Positions 1 to 10,055 of a stretch of DNA of 64,000 nt are shown here, piece after piece. Each line of letters opens with the position of its first letter. The first letter of the stretch is position 1. The notes under the pieces were generated by a model that saw only the letters and a list, made by a program, of their open reading frames with translations, ran no database searches and was not told the origin of the DNA. The translations under genes and the position numbers were made by a program. The DNA is from Gemmatimonadota bacterium (GTDB lineage Bacteria > Gemmatimonadota > Gemmatimonadetes > Gemmatimonadales > Gemmatimonadaceae). The stretch covers positions 248,001 to 312,000 of the forward strand of contig JAZKBK010000004.1 of the NCBI GenBank assembly GCA_040388625.1, read 5' to 3'.

Positions 1-572
1 ACCGCATTGGTGTCGGTTGCGTGAATGCAGTGTACGCCGCGGTCGCGGGCCGGCGCAAGATTCTCAGCGCGATCGTCGATGAACACCGTGCGCTCCGGAT
101 CCGCGTGTGCTATGGCGAGGGTACGATCGTAGAAGCTCTCATGCGGCTTCTGTGCTCCGACGTACGCAGAGGTCAGGAATGCCTCGAAAATCGGAGTCAG
201 GCCGAACAGCTTCACGCGAAATTCATTCAACTCCGCTGACTCGTTGTTGAGCGTCATCATGCGCCAGCGACGTTTGGATGCAATACCGGTCATCAGATCG
301 AGCGCAGGGCGATTCGGCACGCTCTGCGCGTACATGAAGTCCCGGAATTGCTCGCGCGTGAACGTGCGATTCTCGTTGAAGACGGTGAAGTCGAGATATT
401 CGTCGAGCGTCATCCTTCCGCACTCCAGCGTGTCGACCGCTTCCTCGTGCCTTCGCTCGAACGGCAGGAACTCCAGGCCGAAGTGCCTTGCGGCGAGCGC
501 TCGCTCGTTGTGATCCCATCCGTTGGATCCGAGGACGCCGCCAACATCGCACAGTATGAGCTCGATCGTCAT
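1..572 (-). CDS. HAD-superfamily hydrolase, C-terminus cut off by the window
   Basis: The visible 190 residues look like a haloacid-dehalogenase-type phosphohydrolase of the YihX-like group. Motif I is CDVGGVLG near residue 8; the second Asp of DxD is replaced by Gly, as in the usual D-x-G-x-V-L form of that group. A conserved Lys sits in AQKPHE and motif IV is FIDDRAENL. The start is the ATG whose last base is 572, one base after the stop of the upstream cyclase gene, so the two are probably cotranscribed. The frame is still open at base 1. The substrate cannot be read from the sequence; small phosphate esters are usual for the family. Confidence 0.85.
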   Translation of the reverse strand, partial: MTIELILCDVGGVLGSNGWDHNERALAARHFGLEFLPFERRHEEAVDTLECGRMTLDEYLDFTVFNENRTFTREQFRDFMYAQSVPNRPALDLMTGIASKRRWRMMTLNNESAELNEFRVKLFGLTPIFEAFLTSAYVGAQKPHESFYDRTLAIAHADPERTVFIDDRAENLAPARDRGVHCIHATDTNA

Positions 573-573
573 A

Positions 574-1209
574 TCACTCACTCACGAGCACCGCGCGCGC
601 CGGCGCACCGTCACATCCGGCGAGCTTGATCGGCAGACAGTAGAAGCTGTAACGTCCGGCAGGCACGTTCTGGAGATAGAGGCCTTCGACTATCACGACG
701 TGCGCACCGAGGAGAGTGAGATGCGTGCGGTGGTGACCAGAGTGGAATTGTTCGATGGAGAGATAGTCGATGCCGACGAGCTTCACGCCGAGTCCCACGA
801 GATATTCTGCGCCATCGGGAGCAAGGTAGGTGTAGTCCTTGTGAAACGTCGGGTCCTGGGTGAGGTAGGCAGAATTTCGTGTCTTGAGCAGCACCCGCGC
901 GGCGCCAGCAAGATCATGCGCGGCGAGATCGGCACGCCCGACCGCGCTGGTTTCCGGGCCGAATTCCAGCACAATCGCAGGGCCCAGCAGAGTCTCGAGT
1001 GGAATCTCGTCGACTCCTCGCCCGTCATTGAAAAAATGGTGCTCCGCGTCCACGTGCGTGCCCGTATGCGATCCAAACGATAGGTTCGATACGTTGGCGC
1101 CAGCACCGAGCGCGATGGATTGCTGCAGTGAGATGCGGATCTCCGGATTTCCGGGATAAACGAGGCCTCCATCCCGGATCGGGACGCTCACGTCGTAGAT
1201 TTTCGTCAT
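574..1209 (-). CDS. Cyclase family protein (kynurenine formamidase-like metal-dependent hydrolase)
   Basis: A 211-residue protein of the cyclase family (PF04199), whose members include bacterial kynurenine formamidase and isatin hydrolase. The metal-binding signature H-x-G-T-H-x-D lies at residues 48-54 (HTGTHVD), followed by H57/H58. The length is typical. It starts with ATG and runs directly into the HAD hydrolase gene, with one base between stop and start. The family hydrolyses amide or ester bonds using Zn or Mn. Kynurenine formamidase is possible, but no other tryptophan-degradation gene is visible nearby, so the substrate is left open. Confidence 0.85.
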   Translation of the reverse strand: MTKIYDVSVPIRDGGLVYPGNPEIRISLQQSIALGAGANVSNLSFGSHTGTHVDAEHHFFNDGRGVDEIPLETLLGPAIVLEFGPETSAVGRADLAAHDLAGAARVLLKTRNSAYLTQDPTFHKDYTYLAPDGAEYLVGLGVKLVGIDYLSIEQFHSGHHRTHLTLLGAHVVIVEGLYLQNVPAGRYSFYCLPIKLAGCDGAPARAVLVSE

Positions 1210-1263
1210 ACCCCCGTGCTAGCAACTGTCGTTCCGCGAATGGTCGTGCCGAGACTTGAGAAC

Positions 1264-1971
1264 ATGCGCTTATCGATGCCACAAATCGCCGTCGCCGCCT
1301 GCCTTATTGCCGGGACTCTACCCGGCACCGCACAGGCGCAGCGCCGCGATCTCCGCGAAGAGCCCAGGCCGACGATTTCCAGGTCACCCAACGGAATATG
1401 GCTCCTCGATCTGCCACCCGCGATGGAGGACGCGCTCGACCGCTACAATCGCGACTTCGAGCCCTGGACACAGCAGGATTACCGGGGACTGCCGGACTAC
1501 GAGCCGTCGCCGCGGCAGGTGCCGTGGGCCGTGATCGGTGATTTCAACGGCGACGGGCGGGCCGATATCGCGGTAGCGGGGCGAACCGATCGGGACGTCG
1601 TCGTGGTCTTCGTTCTGTCGTCGGGCCGAAGCAAGTATCGAGCATTCGATACCGATCGGGAGCCGTACGACCCGGACGACCCATTATCGATCAGGCTGCC
1701 CCAGCTCACATATATGTACCCTGGCCGGTACGTGGTCGCCGACCCGCGGCTCAACTATCCTCGGCAGCTGGTGGTGGATCAGCCCGCGGTGCAGGTCACG
1801 GGTGGCCGGCGCCAGGGGGCCGTGATCTACGTGGTCGAGAACAATGCGGTTGTGCCGTACTATCTCTCGGACCGAACCGCTGCACCGCCACCAGTCGGCG
1901 GACGTCCGCGCGGCCGCCCACAGCTGCCGCGCCCGATCCGGCCTACGAAGGGAAGCTCGGAGAACCCGTAG
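1264..1971 (+). CDS. Secreted protein with an FG-GAP-like calcium-binding motif
   Basis: A 235-residue protein of unknown function. The chosen ATG gives a clean signal peptide (MRLSMPQIAVAACLIAGT..., cleavage after AQA near residue 25); an in-frame start further upstream would put about 16 non-hydrophobic residues ahead of it. The mature part has one VIGDFNGDGRADIAVAG segment (about residues 95-111), the D-x-D/N-x-D calcium loop of FG-GAP/VCBS repeats seen in adhesins and integrin-like propellers. A single copy is too little for a propeller. The C-terminus is rich in Pro and Arg. Its last 29 bases overlap the end of apaG on the other strand. Confidence 0.75.
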   Translation: MRLSMPQIAVAACLIAGTLPGTAQAQRRDLREEPRPTISRSPNGIWLLDLPPAMEDALDRYNRDFEPWTQQDYRGLPDYEPSPRQVPWAVIGDFNGDGRADIAVAGRTDRDVVVVFVLSSGRSKYRAFDTDREPYDPDDPLSIRLPQLTYMYPGRYVVADPRLNYPRQLVVDQPAVQVTGGRRQGAVIYVVENNAVVPYYLSDRTAAPPPVGGRPRGRPQLPRPIRPTKGSSENP

Positions 1972-2359
1972 CGCTCAGGATGAACCGCGGAATATCGGCG
2001 GTGAACGTCTCGCCACCGTCATCCCCGGTCGCGCGCACGAAGAAGTACTGACCCTCCATGTACCCCTCGCCGCTCTTCAGGACGCAAAAGCTCTGATACT
2101 CGTGCACGCGACCGGGCGGGATCACCGGCTGCTCTCCCACCACGCCGTCGCCGACGACCTCGGTGTCCTCACCGATATCGTCGTGAATGAGCCAGCGGCG
2201 TGACAGCAGCTGCGCCGGCCGGTCGCCCACGTTTTCCACACGCACGAAATAAGCAAAGACGTAATGCTGCGCCGCCGGATCCGACTGGTCGCGCAGGTAG
2301 ACGGGTCGAACTGTTATGCGAATGCCACTGGACATCCGGTAGAAGAACGGGGTGGTCAC
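1943..2359 (-). CDS. apaG: ApaG family protein (DUF525)
   Basis: A 138-residue single-domain protein with the ApaG fibronectin-like beta sandwich. The conserved core is visible: ITVRPVYLRDQSDP, YFVRVENVGD, LLSRRWLIHD, GVVGEQPVIPPG, YMEGQYFF. ApaG is linked genetically to cobalt resistance and magnesium efflux in enterobacteria, but its molecular job is unsettled. I chose the GTG at 2359 because GGGAAA lies about 8 bases upstream; the ATG at 2335 has no ribosome-binding site and would trim 8 residues. The end overlaps the convergent FG-GAP gene by 29 bases. Confidence 0.9.
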   Translation of the reverse strand: MTTPFFYRMSSGIRITVRPVYLRDQSDPAAQHYVFAYFVRVENVGDRPAQLLSRRWLIHDDIGEDTEVVGDGVVGEQPVIPPGRVHEYQSFCVLKSGEGYMEGQYFFVRATGDDGGETFTADIPRFILSATGSPSFPS

Positions 2360-2387
2360 GCTGGCATTTCCCGCAGTGGATCGAGTG

Positions 2388-2425
2388 AAAAAGAGGGGCG
2401 GAAGCGAGCGCTCCGCTTCCGCCCC
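2388..2425 (-). terminator. Rho-independent terminator of the M13 peptidase gene
   Basis: A perfect 12-base stem (2395-2406 with 2414-2425, loop of 7) is followed on the minus strand by five T residues (fwd A at 2388-2392). It lies 28 bases beyond the stop of the M13 peptidase and separates it from apaG. Confidence 0.85.
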
Positions 2426-2452
2426 GACAAGATAAGTCGAACTACCGGCCGG

Positions 2453-4492
2453 CTACCAGATAGCGACGGATTCCGATGCAGGGCGAGCCATCGGTGTGCC
2501 GGTCTTGCAACCCCACGCTTCGGCGAACGCGGGCATGTTGGAGAGCGGTGCATTGACGCGCCAGATTGCGGGGCTGTGCGGATCCGTTGCTATGCGGAGA
2601 CGCGCCTCCTCCGGCCTGGTGTTGGAACGCCAGATCTGGGCCCACGCGAGGAAGAACCGCTGCTCCGGCGTGAATCCGTCGATCTTTGTGCGGGGCTTGT
2701 TGCCGAGCGCCTTTTCCATCGCCGCGTAGGCGATGGTGAGTCCGCCCAGGTCGCCGATGTTCTCACCGTTGGTGAGTTTGCCGTTCACGTGCACCGAGTC
2801 GAGGATGGTGTACGTGTCGAACTGGTCGGCGTACGCTGCCGTCTTCGCCTTGAAGTTCGCGAGATCTGCCTTGGTGAACCATGTCTTCAGATTGCCCTGC
2901 GCGTCGAACTGTGCGCCCTGGTCGTCGAAGCCGTGACTCATCTCGTGGCCGATCACGGCACCCATTCCGCCGTAATTGACCGCATCGTCGGCGTTGGGAT
3001 CGAAGAACGGCGGCTGCATGATGCCGGCTGGAAATACGATCTCGTTCATCAACGGATTGTAGTACGCGTTGACCGTCGGCGGCGTCATTCCCCAGCGCGT
3101 ACGATCGACCGGCTTGTTGATCCGCGCAATGTCATCCGCGTTGTTGAACGCGGCGACCGCCATGCTGTTGTCGTAGTACGACGCGCCAGGCTTGATAGTG
3201 AGCGCCGAATAATCCTTCCACTTGTCAGGGTATCCGATCTTCTGCGCGAACGCGTCCAGCTTCGCGTACGCCATCTTGCGCGTGGAGTCGCTCATCCAGG
3301 TGCGAGTTGCGAGCCGCTCGCGGAACGCTGCCTTGATGTTGTTAACCATCGCGGTGGCGCGCGCCTTCGCTTCCGGGGTGAAGTATCGCTTCACGTATGC
3401 CTTGCCGAGCGCCTCGCCGAGCGCGCGATCGGTGGCGGCGATGCAGCGCTTGTAACGCGGCAGCTGCTCCTTGGCGCCAGTCAGATTCTGGTTGAAGGCA
3501 AAGGCCTCGTTGACGAACGGAGAGCTCAGTGCGTTGGCGGAGCGGTTGACCAGGTTCCAGGTGAAGTAGGTCTTCCACTCGCTTACCGGTACGGTCCTGA
3601 GAAGCGAATCGACCGTCGTAACGAACTTCGGATTGGATACGTTGATCGCAGTTACGTTGTGTGCCTTCTCCGCCGCGAAGAACGCACTCCAGTTGAAGTC
3701 CGGCGTCATCGCCTGCAACTCCGCCGGCGTCTTTCGATTGTAGGTCAGCTCGGGATTGCGCGACTCGACGCGCGTCAAGTGCGAGGCAGCGATGGACGTT
3801 TCAAGGGCGAGTATGCTCTTCGCATCGGCGGCAGCCTTCTCCGGCGATTCACCGACCAGAATCAGATCGTTCGCGACGTGCTTGACGTATGCATCACGCA
3901 GCGCGACGGTATGCGCGTCGGTCTTGAAGTAGTAGTCGCGATCCGGCAGGCCGATACCGCCCTGCCCGATGCCTCCGATCACCTCGCTGCTGTTCTTCGC
4001 ATCCTGGGTCGATCCAAATCGAAACAGAACGCCGCGGCCGGCCGCGCCCTCAGTGATGATGTACTGCCTGACGTCGGCCGGAGTATGCAGCGCAGCTATT
4101 TTCGCGAGCGAAGCCTTGATCGGCGTGTAGCCAGCCTTCTCGATCCCCGCCGAGTCCATGCACGCTGCGTAGAAATTGCCAACCTTGCGAACGTCGACGT
4201 CGGGTGAGGTCGTACGTTGCCGGACCGCGTCGTCCAGCACCCGGCGGACGTTTTCATTGTTGTTGTCGGCGAGCTCGTTGAAGGCGCCCCACTGCGAATA
4301 CGCAGCAGGAATCGGATTCGCCTTCATCCATCCACCGTTGGCGAACTGGTAGAAGTTCGTGCACGGTGCGCAGGTTGTATCGAGGTTGACCGGATCGAGT
4401 GGCCTGGTCTGCCTGTGGGTCTCCTGAGCGCCGGCAGTGCTGGCGATGAGGACGGCGATCAAGCCAATGCAAATGTGTCGCATAGCTGGCAT
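2453..4492 (-). CDS. M13 (neprilysin/PepO-type) secreted zinc metallopeptidase
   Basis: A 679-residue secreted endopeptidase. An N-terminal signal peptide ends near AQET (residues 1-24). The zinc motif HEMSH is at 516-520 and the third ligand lies in GENIGD at 576-581, with the catalytic-support Asp. The family C-terminus is intact: DPHSPAIWRVNAPLSN, GCKTGTPM and a final IW. The full length and N-terminal M13 domain (about 45-430) match neprilysin-like enzymes, which cleave short peptides outside the cytoplasm. The gene appears to be a single transcription unit: the SET gene ends 27 bases upstream, and a terminator follows. A start three codons further in (MRHICIG) is equally likely. Confidence 0.95.
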   Translation of the reverse strand: MPAMRHICIGLIAVLIASTAGAQETHRQTRPLDPVNLDTTCAPCTNFYQFANGGWMKANPIPAAYSQWGAFNELADNNNENVRRVLDDAVRQRTTSPDVDVRKVGNFYAACMDSAGIEKAGYTPIKASLAKIAALHTPADVRQYIITEGAAGRGVLFRFGSTQDAKNSSEVIGGIGQGGIGLPDRDYYFKTDAHTVALRDAYVKHVANDLILVGESPEKAAADAKSILALETSIAASHLTRVESRNPELTYNRKTPAELQAMTPDFNWSAFFAAEKAHNVTAINVSNPKFVTTVDSLLRTVPVSEWKTYFTWNLVNRSANALSSPFVNEAFAFNQNLTGAKEQLPRYKRCIAATDRALGEALGKAYVKRYFTPEAKARATAMVNNIKAAFRERLATRTWMSDSTRKMAYAKLDAFAQKIGYPDKWKDYSALTIKPGASYYDNSMAVAAFNNADDIARINKPVDRTRWGMTPPTVNAYYNPLMNEIVFPAGIMQPPFFDPNADDAVNYGGMGAVIGHEMSHGFDDQGAQFDAQGNLKTWFTKADLANFKAKTAAYADQFDTYTILDSVHVNGKLTNGENIGDLGGLTIAYAAMEKALGNKPRTKIDGFTPEQRFFLAWAQIWRSNTRPEEARLRIATDPHSPAIWRVNAPLSNMPAFAEAWGCKTGTPMARPASESVAIW

Positions 4493-4519
4493 GCTCGGTG
4501 TTGGTGGTGTGCGAGCGCG

Positions 4520-5092
4520 CTACCGTTTGGCGGCGCGCTTTGACGTCTTCTTCCGCCGGGGTGCGGGCTTGGCCTTCAGAATGCTGCCCCTGCAATTGGG
4601 AGCGCCGCAGAGACACTTGTAGAACTTCTCCATCTCCTCGTCGTTTTCGCCGGTGCGCTCGTACTGGTAGTCGTACGCCAGTTCCTCACCAGGTTGAATC
4701 GTACGCACCGCCTCGATGAAGATGCGGTCATCTTCGATCACCGCCTCGCAGTTGGGATCGCACGAGTGGTTGATGTAGATCGATTCGTTCCCATTCACTG
4801 CGCCGTCCACGACCTTCCTGGACGTGAGTGTGAATAGAAAGGTATGATGACGCTTCATGCCGGTCTCGTCGTAACGGCTGTCGGCTTCGTCGTTCGAGAT
4901 GCGCTCGCCGGCGTATTCTATTATGCGCTGGCCCTTGCGAATTCTGGTACGGGCGAATGCGCCCTTACCCTGGATTCCCGATTGCCGTACGTCGAAGTAA
5001 CGGGAATGCATGTTGGCAATCTTCGCCGTCGGAACGCGCACGGCTTGTGCGGCGGCCTTGCGCGCCACCGGCTTCTTCTTGCGTACTGGCAT
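4520..5092 (-). CDS. SET-domain protein-lysine methyltransferase with post-SET motif
   Basis: A 190-residue protein from the ATG at 5092, which overlaps the fahA stop by one base (TGATG); a start further upstream would lie inside fahA. The SET domain covers about residues 30-150: GKGAFA at 42-47, the pseudoknot motif NHSCDPN at 108-114 and GEELAYDY at 135-142. A post-SET zinc motif C-x-C-x4-C follows (C160, C162, C167). Both ends are strongly basic (KKK, RRKKTSKRAAKR), which suits nucleic-acid or basic-protein binding. SET enzymes transfer methyl from SAM to lysine; bacterial targets are mostly unknown. Translational coupling to fahA is clear but no shared pathway is obvious. Confidence 0.9.
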   Translation of the reverse strand: MPVRKKKPVARKAAAQAVRVPTAKIANMHSRYFDVRQSGIQGKGAFARTRIRKGQRIIEYAGERISNDEADSRYDETGMKRHHTFLFTLTSRKVVDGAVNGNESIYINHSCDPNCEAVIEDDRIFIEAVRTIQPGEELAYDYQYERTGENDEEMEKFYKCLCGAPNCRGSILKAKPAPRRKKTSKRAAKR

Positions 5093-6414
5093 CAGTTTTC
5101 TTCCGCCACGATCATCGCTCGGCATTCGCCGAAACCGATACGGACGCATCCTTCGCGCTCGCAGTATCCCCGCATTATCACTTCGTCTCCATCTTCGAGA
5201 AATTGTCGTTCCTCACCGGTCGGCAGAGCAAATGGCTCTGCGCCGCGGCGCGTGATTTCGAGCAGGCACCCGCGCTCGTCCTTCCCCTGACCCGACACCG
5301 TACCGCTCGCGATGAGATCGCCGGGCCGGAGGTCGCAGCCGTTACTGGTGTGGTGCGCGACCATCTGCGCCATGGTCCAGTACATGTCCTTGAATGTACC
5401 ATGGCTCAGCCGCACTGGCGCGATCTCGGCGTCGCGCATCTGCTGACTGGAGAGATACACTTCGAGCTGAATGTCGTACCCGCCCTCGGCCTGATCGGTC
5501 TCGTCGTTCAGATAGTCCAGCGGTGCGGGATCGCCAGCCGGCCGTGCGTACGCGGGTACCCTGAACGGCTCCAGCGCCTCGCGCGTCACGATGAACGGTG
5601 AGATGTTGGTGGCGAAGCTCTTTGAAAGGAAGGGACCGAGAGGCTGATACTCCCAGGACTGGATGTCGCGTGCGGACCAATCATTCACCAGACAGAATCC
5701 GAACAACGTTTCGGATGCGTCGGAGATCGCAATCCGGTCGCCAAGCGCGTTCCCGCGAGCGATGAATGCGCCTACCTCGAGCTCGTAGTCCAGCTGGCTG
5801 GACGGACCGAACGTCGGCACGGTCTCGTTGGCGGGTTTGGTCTGTCCGTGCGGACGAATCACGGTTTCCTTCAGCGAAACCGAGGATGCGCGGCCATGGT
5901 AGCCGATCGGTACCCACTTGTAGTTGGGCAGCAACGGGTTGTCCGGGCGGAACATGCTTCCGACGTTCGTGGCGTGGTAGATCGACGCGTAGAAGTCGGT
6001 GTAGTTGCCGATGCGTACCGGCATGTAGATGATTGCGCCGTCCATCGGATAGAGCAAGTTCCGGGGGAGGCGTATCCCGCGATGCGTGTGACCGTTGCCG
6101 CTCAGCAACGCACTGACTTCCGCACGCAACGCCGAGAGATGTTCGTTGTCGACAGTCATCAGCTCGTTGAGCGTGGATTGAGCCGCGACGTAGACGGCAT
6201 CCGCCGCGCGTCCGGTGAACAGACTCTCGTCGGCGCAGACCGCGAGATCGAGTATCTGGTCACCGATCGCTATGCCGCCGCGCGGAACCGCTTCCGGGTC
6301 GAACTCGCTGAACACGCAGAACGGAAGATTCTGAATCGGGAAATCGCAGCCCGGCACGTTGGCGGACTCGACCCAGCATGGCAGCGACGGATCGTGCGTG
6401 AGATTTGTTGGCAT
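5092..6414 (-). CDS. fahA: Fumarylacetoacetase
   Basis: A 440-residue, full-length fumarylacetoacetase, the last step of tyrosine/homogentisate breakdown (fumarylacetoacetate to fumarate and acetoacetate). Family residues are visible: metal and catalytic residues in NYTDFYASIYHATNVG, ELEVGAF, VNDWSARDIQSWEYQPLGPF and SKSFATNISPF. It starts directly after the stop of the uncharacterised upstream gene (6415) and its stop overlaps the SET gene start, so the three form one operon. Homogentisate dioxygenase and maleylacetoacetate isomerase are not in this window, so the rest of the pathway must be elsewhere or absent. Confidence 0.96.
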   Translation of the reverse strand: MPTNLTHDPSLPCWVESANVPGCDFPIQNLPFCVFSEFDPEAVPRGGIAIGDQILDLAVCADESLFTGRAADAVYVAAQSTLNELMTVDNEHLSALRAEVSALLSGNGHTHRGIRLPRNLLYPMDGAIIYMPVRIGNYTDFYASIYHATNVGSMFRPDNPLLPNYKWVPIGYHGRASSVSLKETVIRPHGQTKPANETVPTFGPSSQLDYELEVGAFIARGNALGDRIAISDASETLFGFCLVNDWSARDIQSWEYQPLGPFLSKSFATNISPFIVTREALEPFRVPAYARPAGDPAPLDYLNDETDQAEGGYDIQLEVYLSSQQMRDAEIAPVRLSHGTFKDMYWTMAQMVAHHTSNGCDLRPGDLIASGTVSGQGKDERGCLLEITRRGAEPFALPTGEERQFLEDGDEVIMRGYCEREGCVRIGFGECRAMIVAEEN

Positions 6415-7320
6415 TCAGGAAATTGAGAGGGCTGCGAGATCGTCCACCGGCTCGCGGAAGGAGCAGGAACCGAACGAGATAATGAACTTCTCACGCGCGT
6501 CGCGAACTACTGCGACGGGGACGGAGTGGTTGCCGAACGCGACGGAATCATCGGAGAAGTGAAAATCGCGCGGTGATTGCGACAGCAGCGCCGACAGAAC
6601 AACGCTTTCATCAGCTCCCTTCCACGCGAGTACCGCCGCAGTGAACATGTTGAGATAGCCGAACATAGTGCCGCGCGGCGCATCAGCGGCGTAGGTCAGC
6701 GCATACTCCGCGCGCACCGGGTGGTGCAGCCCCGCAGTGAGCTTGAATGCAACGCGCGCATCCCGGCAGCGGATCATGAAGCGTGCAACGTCTTTCGCAT
6801 CGGGGAACGCAGCTTCGGTAACCCCGCCGGTGCGAGCCTTCGCAAAGCTGCCGTCTCGCCTGATCGCGTCCACCAACTCGAGAGGATCATTCGCGATCGG
6901 GATCTCGAAATACGGCGCGAATTGTCGTGGCATGATGCTGCATGCGGCCGCGATCTCCGGCTTTGTGGACACCTTGATCTCGAGTGCATCGATCACTGCG
7001 TGTCCGATCTCCGATTCGTTCCAGTGACGGCAGTTGAACTTGAGCGCAAGATCGATGTCGGCGGAGAGATCGGGACCTGGAAGCGCGCTCAGACGCCATG
7101 GCTCACTCGCGGCACCACGCGGCAACAGCGCGGACGCAGCGTCGTCGAATTCACGCAGCCGCACGACAGGGACGACGAACCGGCCGAGCATCCTTCTGGC
7201 GGGGTCGCCGAGGTAGCGGGCATACGATTGAGTCGCCGCGGCCATGTCGAGCGCCGCGGGCGGAAAGAGGCCGGCGTAATCCACCACACCTGCGAGCAGA
7301 ACTTCAAGGGCTTGCTTCAT
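6415..7320 (-). CDS. Conserved protein of unknown function upstream of fahA
   Basis: 301 residues from the ATG at 7320 (MKQALEVLLAG). The frame stays open upstream but that extension is not protein-like. I do not recognise a named domain. Visible features are VVDYAGLFPPAALDM near the N-terminus, YARYLGDPARRMLGRFVVPV, then FKLTAGLHHPVR and GTMFGYLNMF in the second half. The alternation of short beta-like strands with LTAGLHHP suggests an alpha/beta, perhaps TIM-barrel-like, cytosolic protein; that is inference. The stop abuts the fahA start with no gap, so an aromatic-degradation role is possible. Confidence 0.8.
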   Translation of the reverse strand: MKQALEVLLAGVVDYAGLFPPAALDMAAATQSYARYLGDPARRMLGRFVVPVVRLREFDDAASALLPRGAASEPWRLSALPGPDLSADIDLALKFNCRHWNESEIGHAVIDALEIKVSTKPEIAAACSIMPRQFAPYFEIPIANDPLELVDAIRRDGSFAKARTGGVTEAAFPDAKDVARFMIRCRDARVAFKLTAGLHHPVRAEYALTYAADAPRGTMFGYLNMFTAAVLAWKGADESVVLSALLSQSPRDFHFSDDSVAFGNHSVPVAVVRDAREKFIISFGSCSFREPVDDLAALSIS

Positions 7321-7444
7321 TCGCTGAGGGCGAAATCTATCGGATGGGACGGTCCCGGTCACGCTGGAGGAGCATCGATACCATAGTGAAAGAGGCCTGA
7401 CTGCGTTGACAGGATGGCGCACCTGACTAGATTAGAAACTCTGA

Positions 7445-7518
<74 letters not shown>

Positions 7519-7526
7519 TATCTGGT

Positions 7527-7563
7527 GTAACGACGGCCGGCCCCTCGGGCCGGCCGTCGTTAC
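7527..7563. other. Perfect 16-base inverted repeat between the two tRNA-Met genes
   Basis: Arms 7527-7542 and 7548-7563 pair without a mismatch around a 5-base loop. No T tract follows on either strand, so it is not a classical terminator; it may be a processing signal for a two-tRNA transcript or an attenuator. Confidence 0.7.
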
Positions 7564-7590
7564 GTTGTACGGAGAAGTAGGGAGTTGTAC

Positions 7591-7664
7591 GGCAGGGTAG
7601 CTCAGCTGGTGAGAGCGCACGACTCATAATCGTGAGGTCGCGGGTTCGATCCCCGCCCCTGCTA
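7591..7664 (+). tRNA. tRNA-Met (CAU), elongator
   Basis: A 74-base cloverleaf with loop CTCATAA on stem CACGA/TCGTG, T-loop TTCGATC and discriminator A73; CCA is not encoded. G1 faces U72, as in Bacillus elongator tRNA-Met. An isoleucine tRNA with a lysidine-modified CAU anticodon cannot be fully excluded, but the body resembles actinobacterial tRNA-Met more. Confidence 0.85.
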
Positions 7665-7675
7665 CTGGAATCAGA

Positions 7676-7713
7676 AGCCCCGCATAGCTCGTGTGCTATG
7701 CGGGGCTTTTTTT
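7676..7713 (+). terminator. Rho-independent terminator after the tRNA-Met pair
   Basis: A 12-base perfect stem (AGCCCCGCATAG and its complement) with an 8-base loop is followed by seven T residues at 7707-7713. It ends the tRNA transcript and also sits just beyond the convergent ftsB gene. Confidence 0.92.
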
Positions 7714-7729
7714 CATGCGCACCGCCGAA

Positions 7730-8020
7730 CTATGGCTTGCCAGCGCTCCAATCCTGAATAAACCGATACAAAATCTCATCGCCGCGCACCATGCCAAACT
7801 CTTCCCGCGCGATCCGCTCCTGGGTCGCAGGATCGGTGCGGACCATCTTTTCCGCTTGCGTCAGTGAATCGACAGCATGCTGCAACGAGTCACCGCGCGC
7901 GGTGAGTTCCGAAATGCGGCGATGCTGGCGCACGATGTCGAGCGTGCTGTACTCCCCCGCCTGCAGAGCGAACACGAGCGCGCCCAGTATGAGCGCGCCC
8001 CAGATCAGCCGTCCTCGCAT
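7730..8020 (-). CDS. ftsB: FtsB/DivIC-type septum formation initiator
   Basis: A 96-residue single-pass membrane protein. One transmembrane segment covers about residues 5-20 (LIWGALILGALVFALQ); a heptad-like coiled coil follows (about 30-60, RISELTARGDSLQHAVDSLT), then the family tail EEFGMVRGDEILYRF. FtsB/DivIC joins FtsL and FtsQ at the division site. It lies 12 bases downstream of eno, the same eno-ftsB order found in many bacteria. It is the last gene of the long minus-strand run and is followed by a terminator hairpin. Confidence 0.88.
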   Translation of the reverse strand: MRGRLIWGALILGALVFALQAGEYSTLDIVRQHRRISELTARGDSLQHAVDSLTQAEKMVRTDPATQERIAREEFGMVRGDEILYRFIQDWSAGKP

Positions 8021-8032
8021 CAGTCGCAGCGC

Positions 8033-10051
<2,019 letters not shown>

Positions 10052-10055
<4 letters not shown>

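Noticed and set aside
2264-4207. A 647-codon plus-strand frame antisense to the M13 peptidase
   Set aside because: Its translation is Arg/Leu/Val-rich without any recognisable domain, and the opposite strand encodes a complete peptidase with all catalytic motifs. GC-rich antisense frames of this kind are common.
7591-7664. tRNA-Ile2 (lysidine-CAU)
   Set aside because: The body, G1-U72 and A73 match elongator tRNA-Met better, though the anticodon alone is ambiguous.
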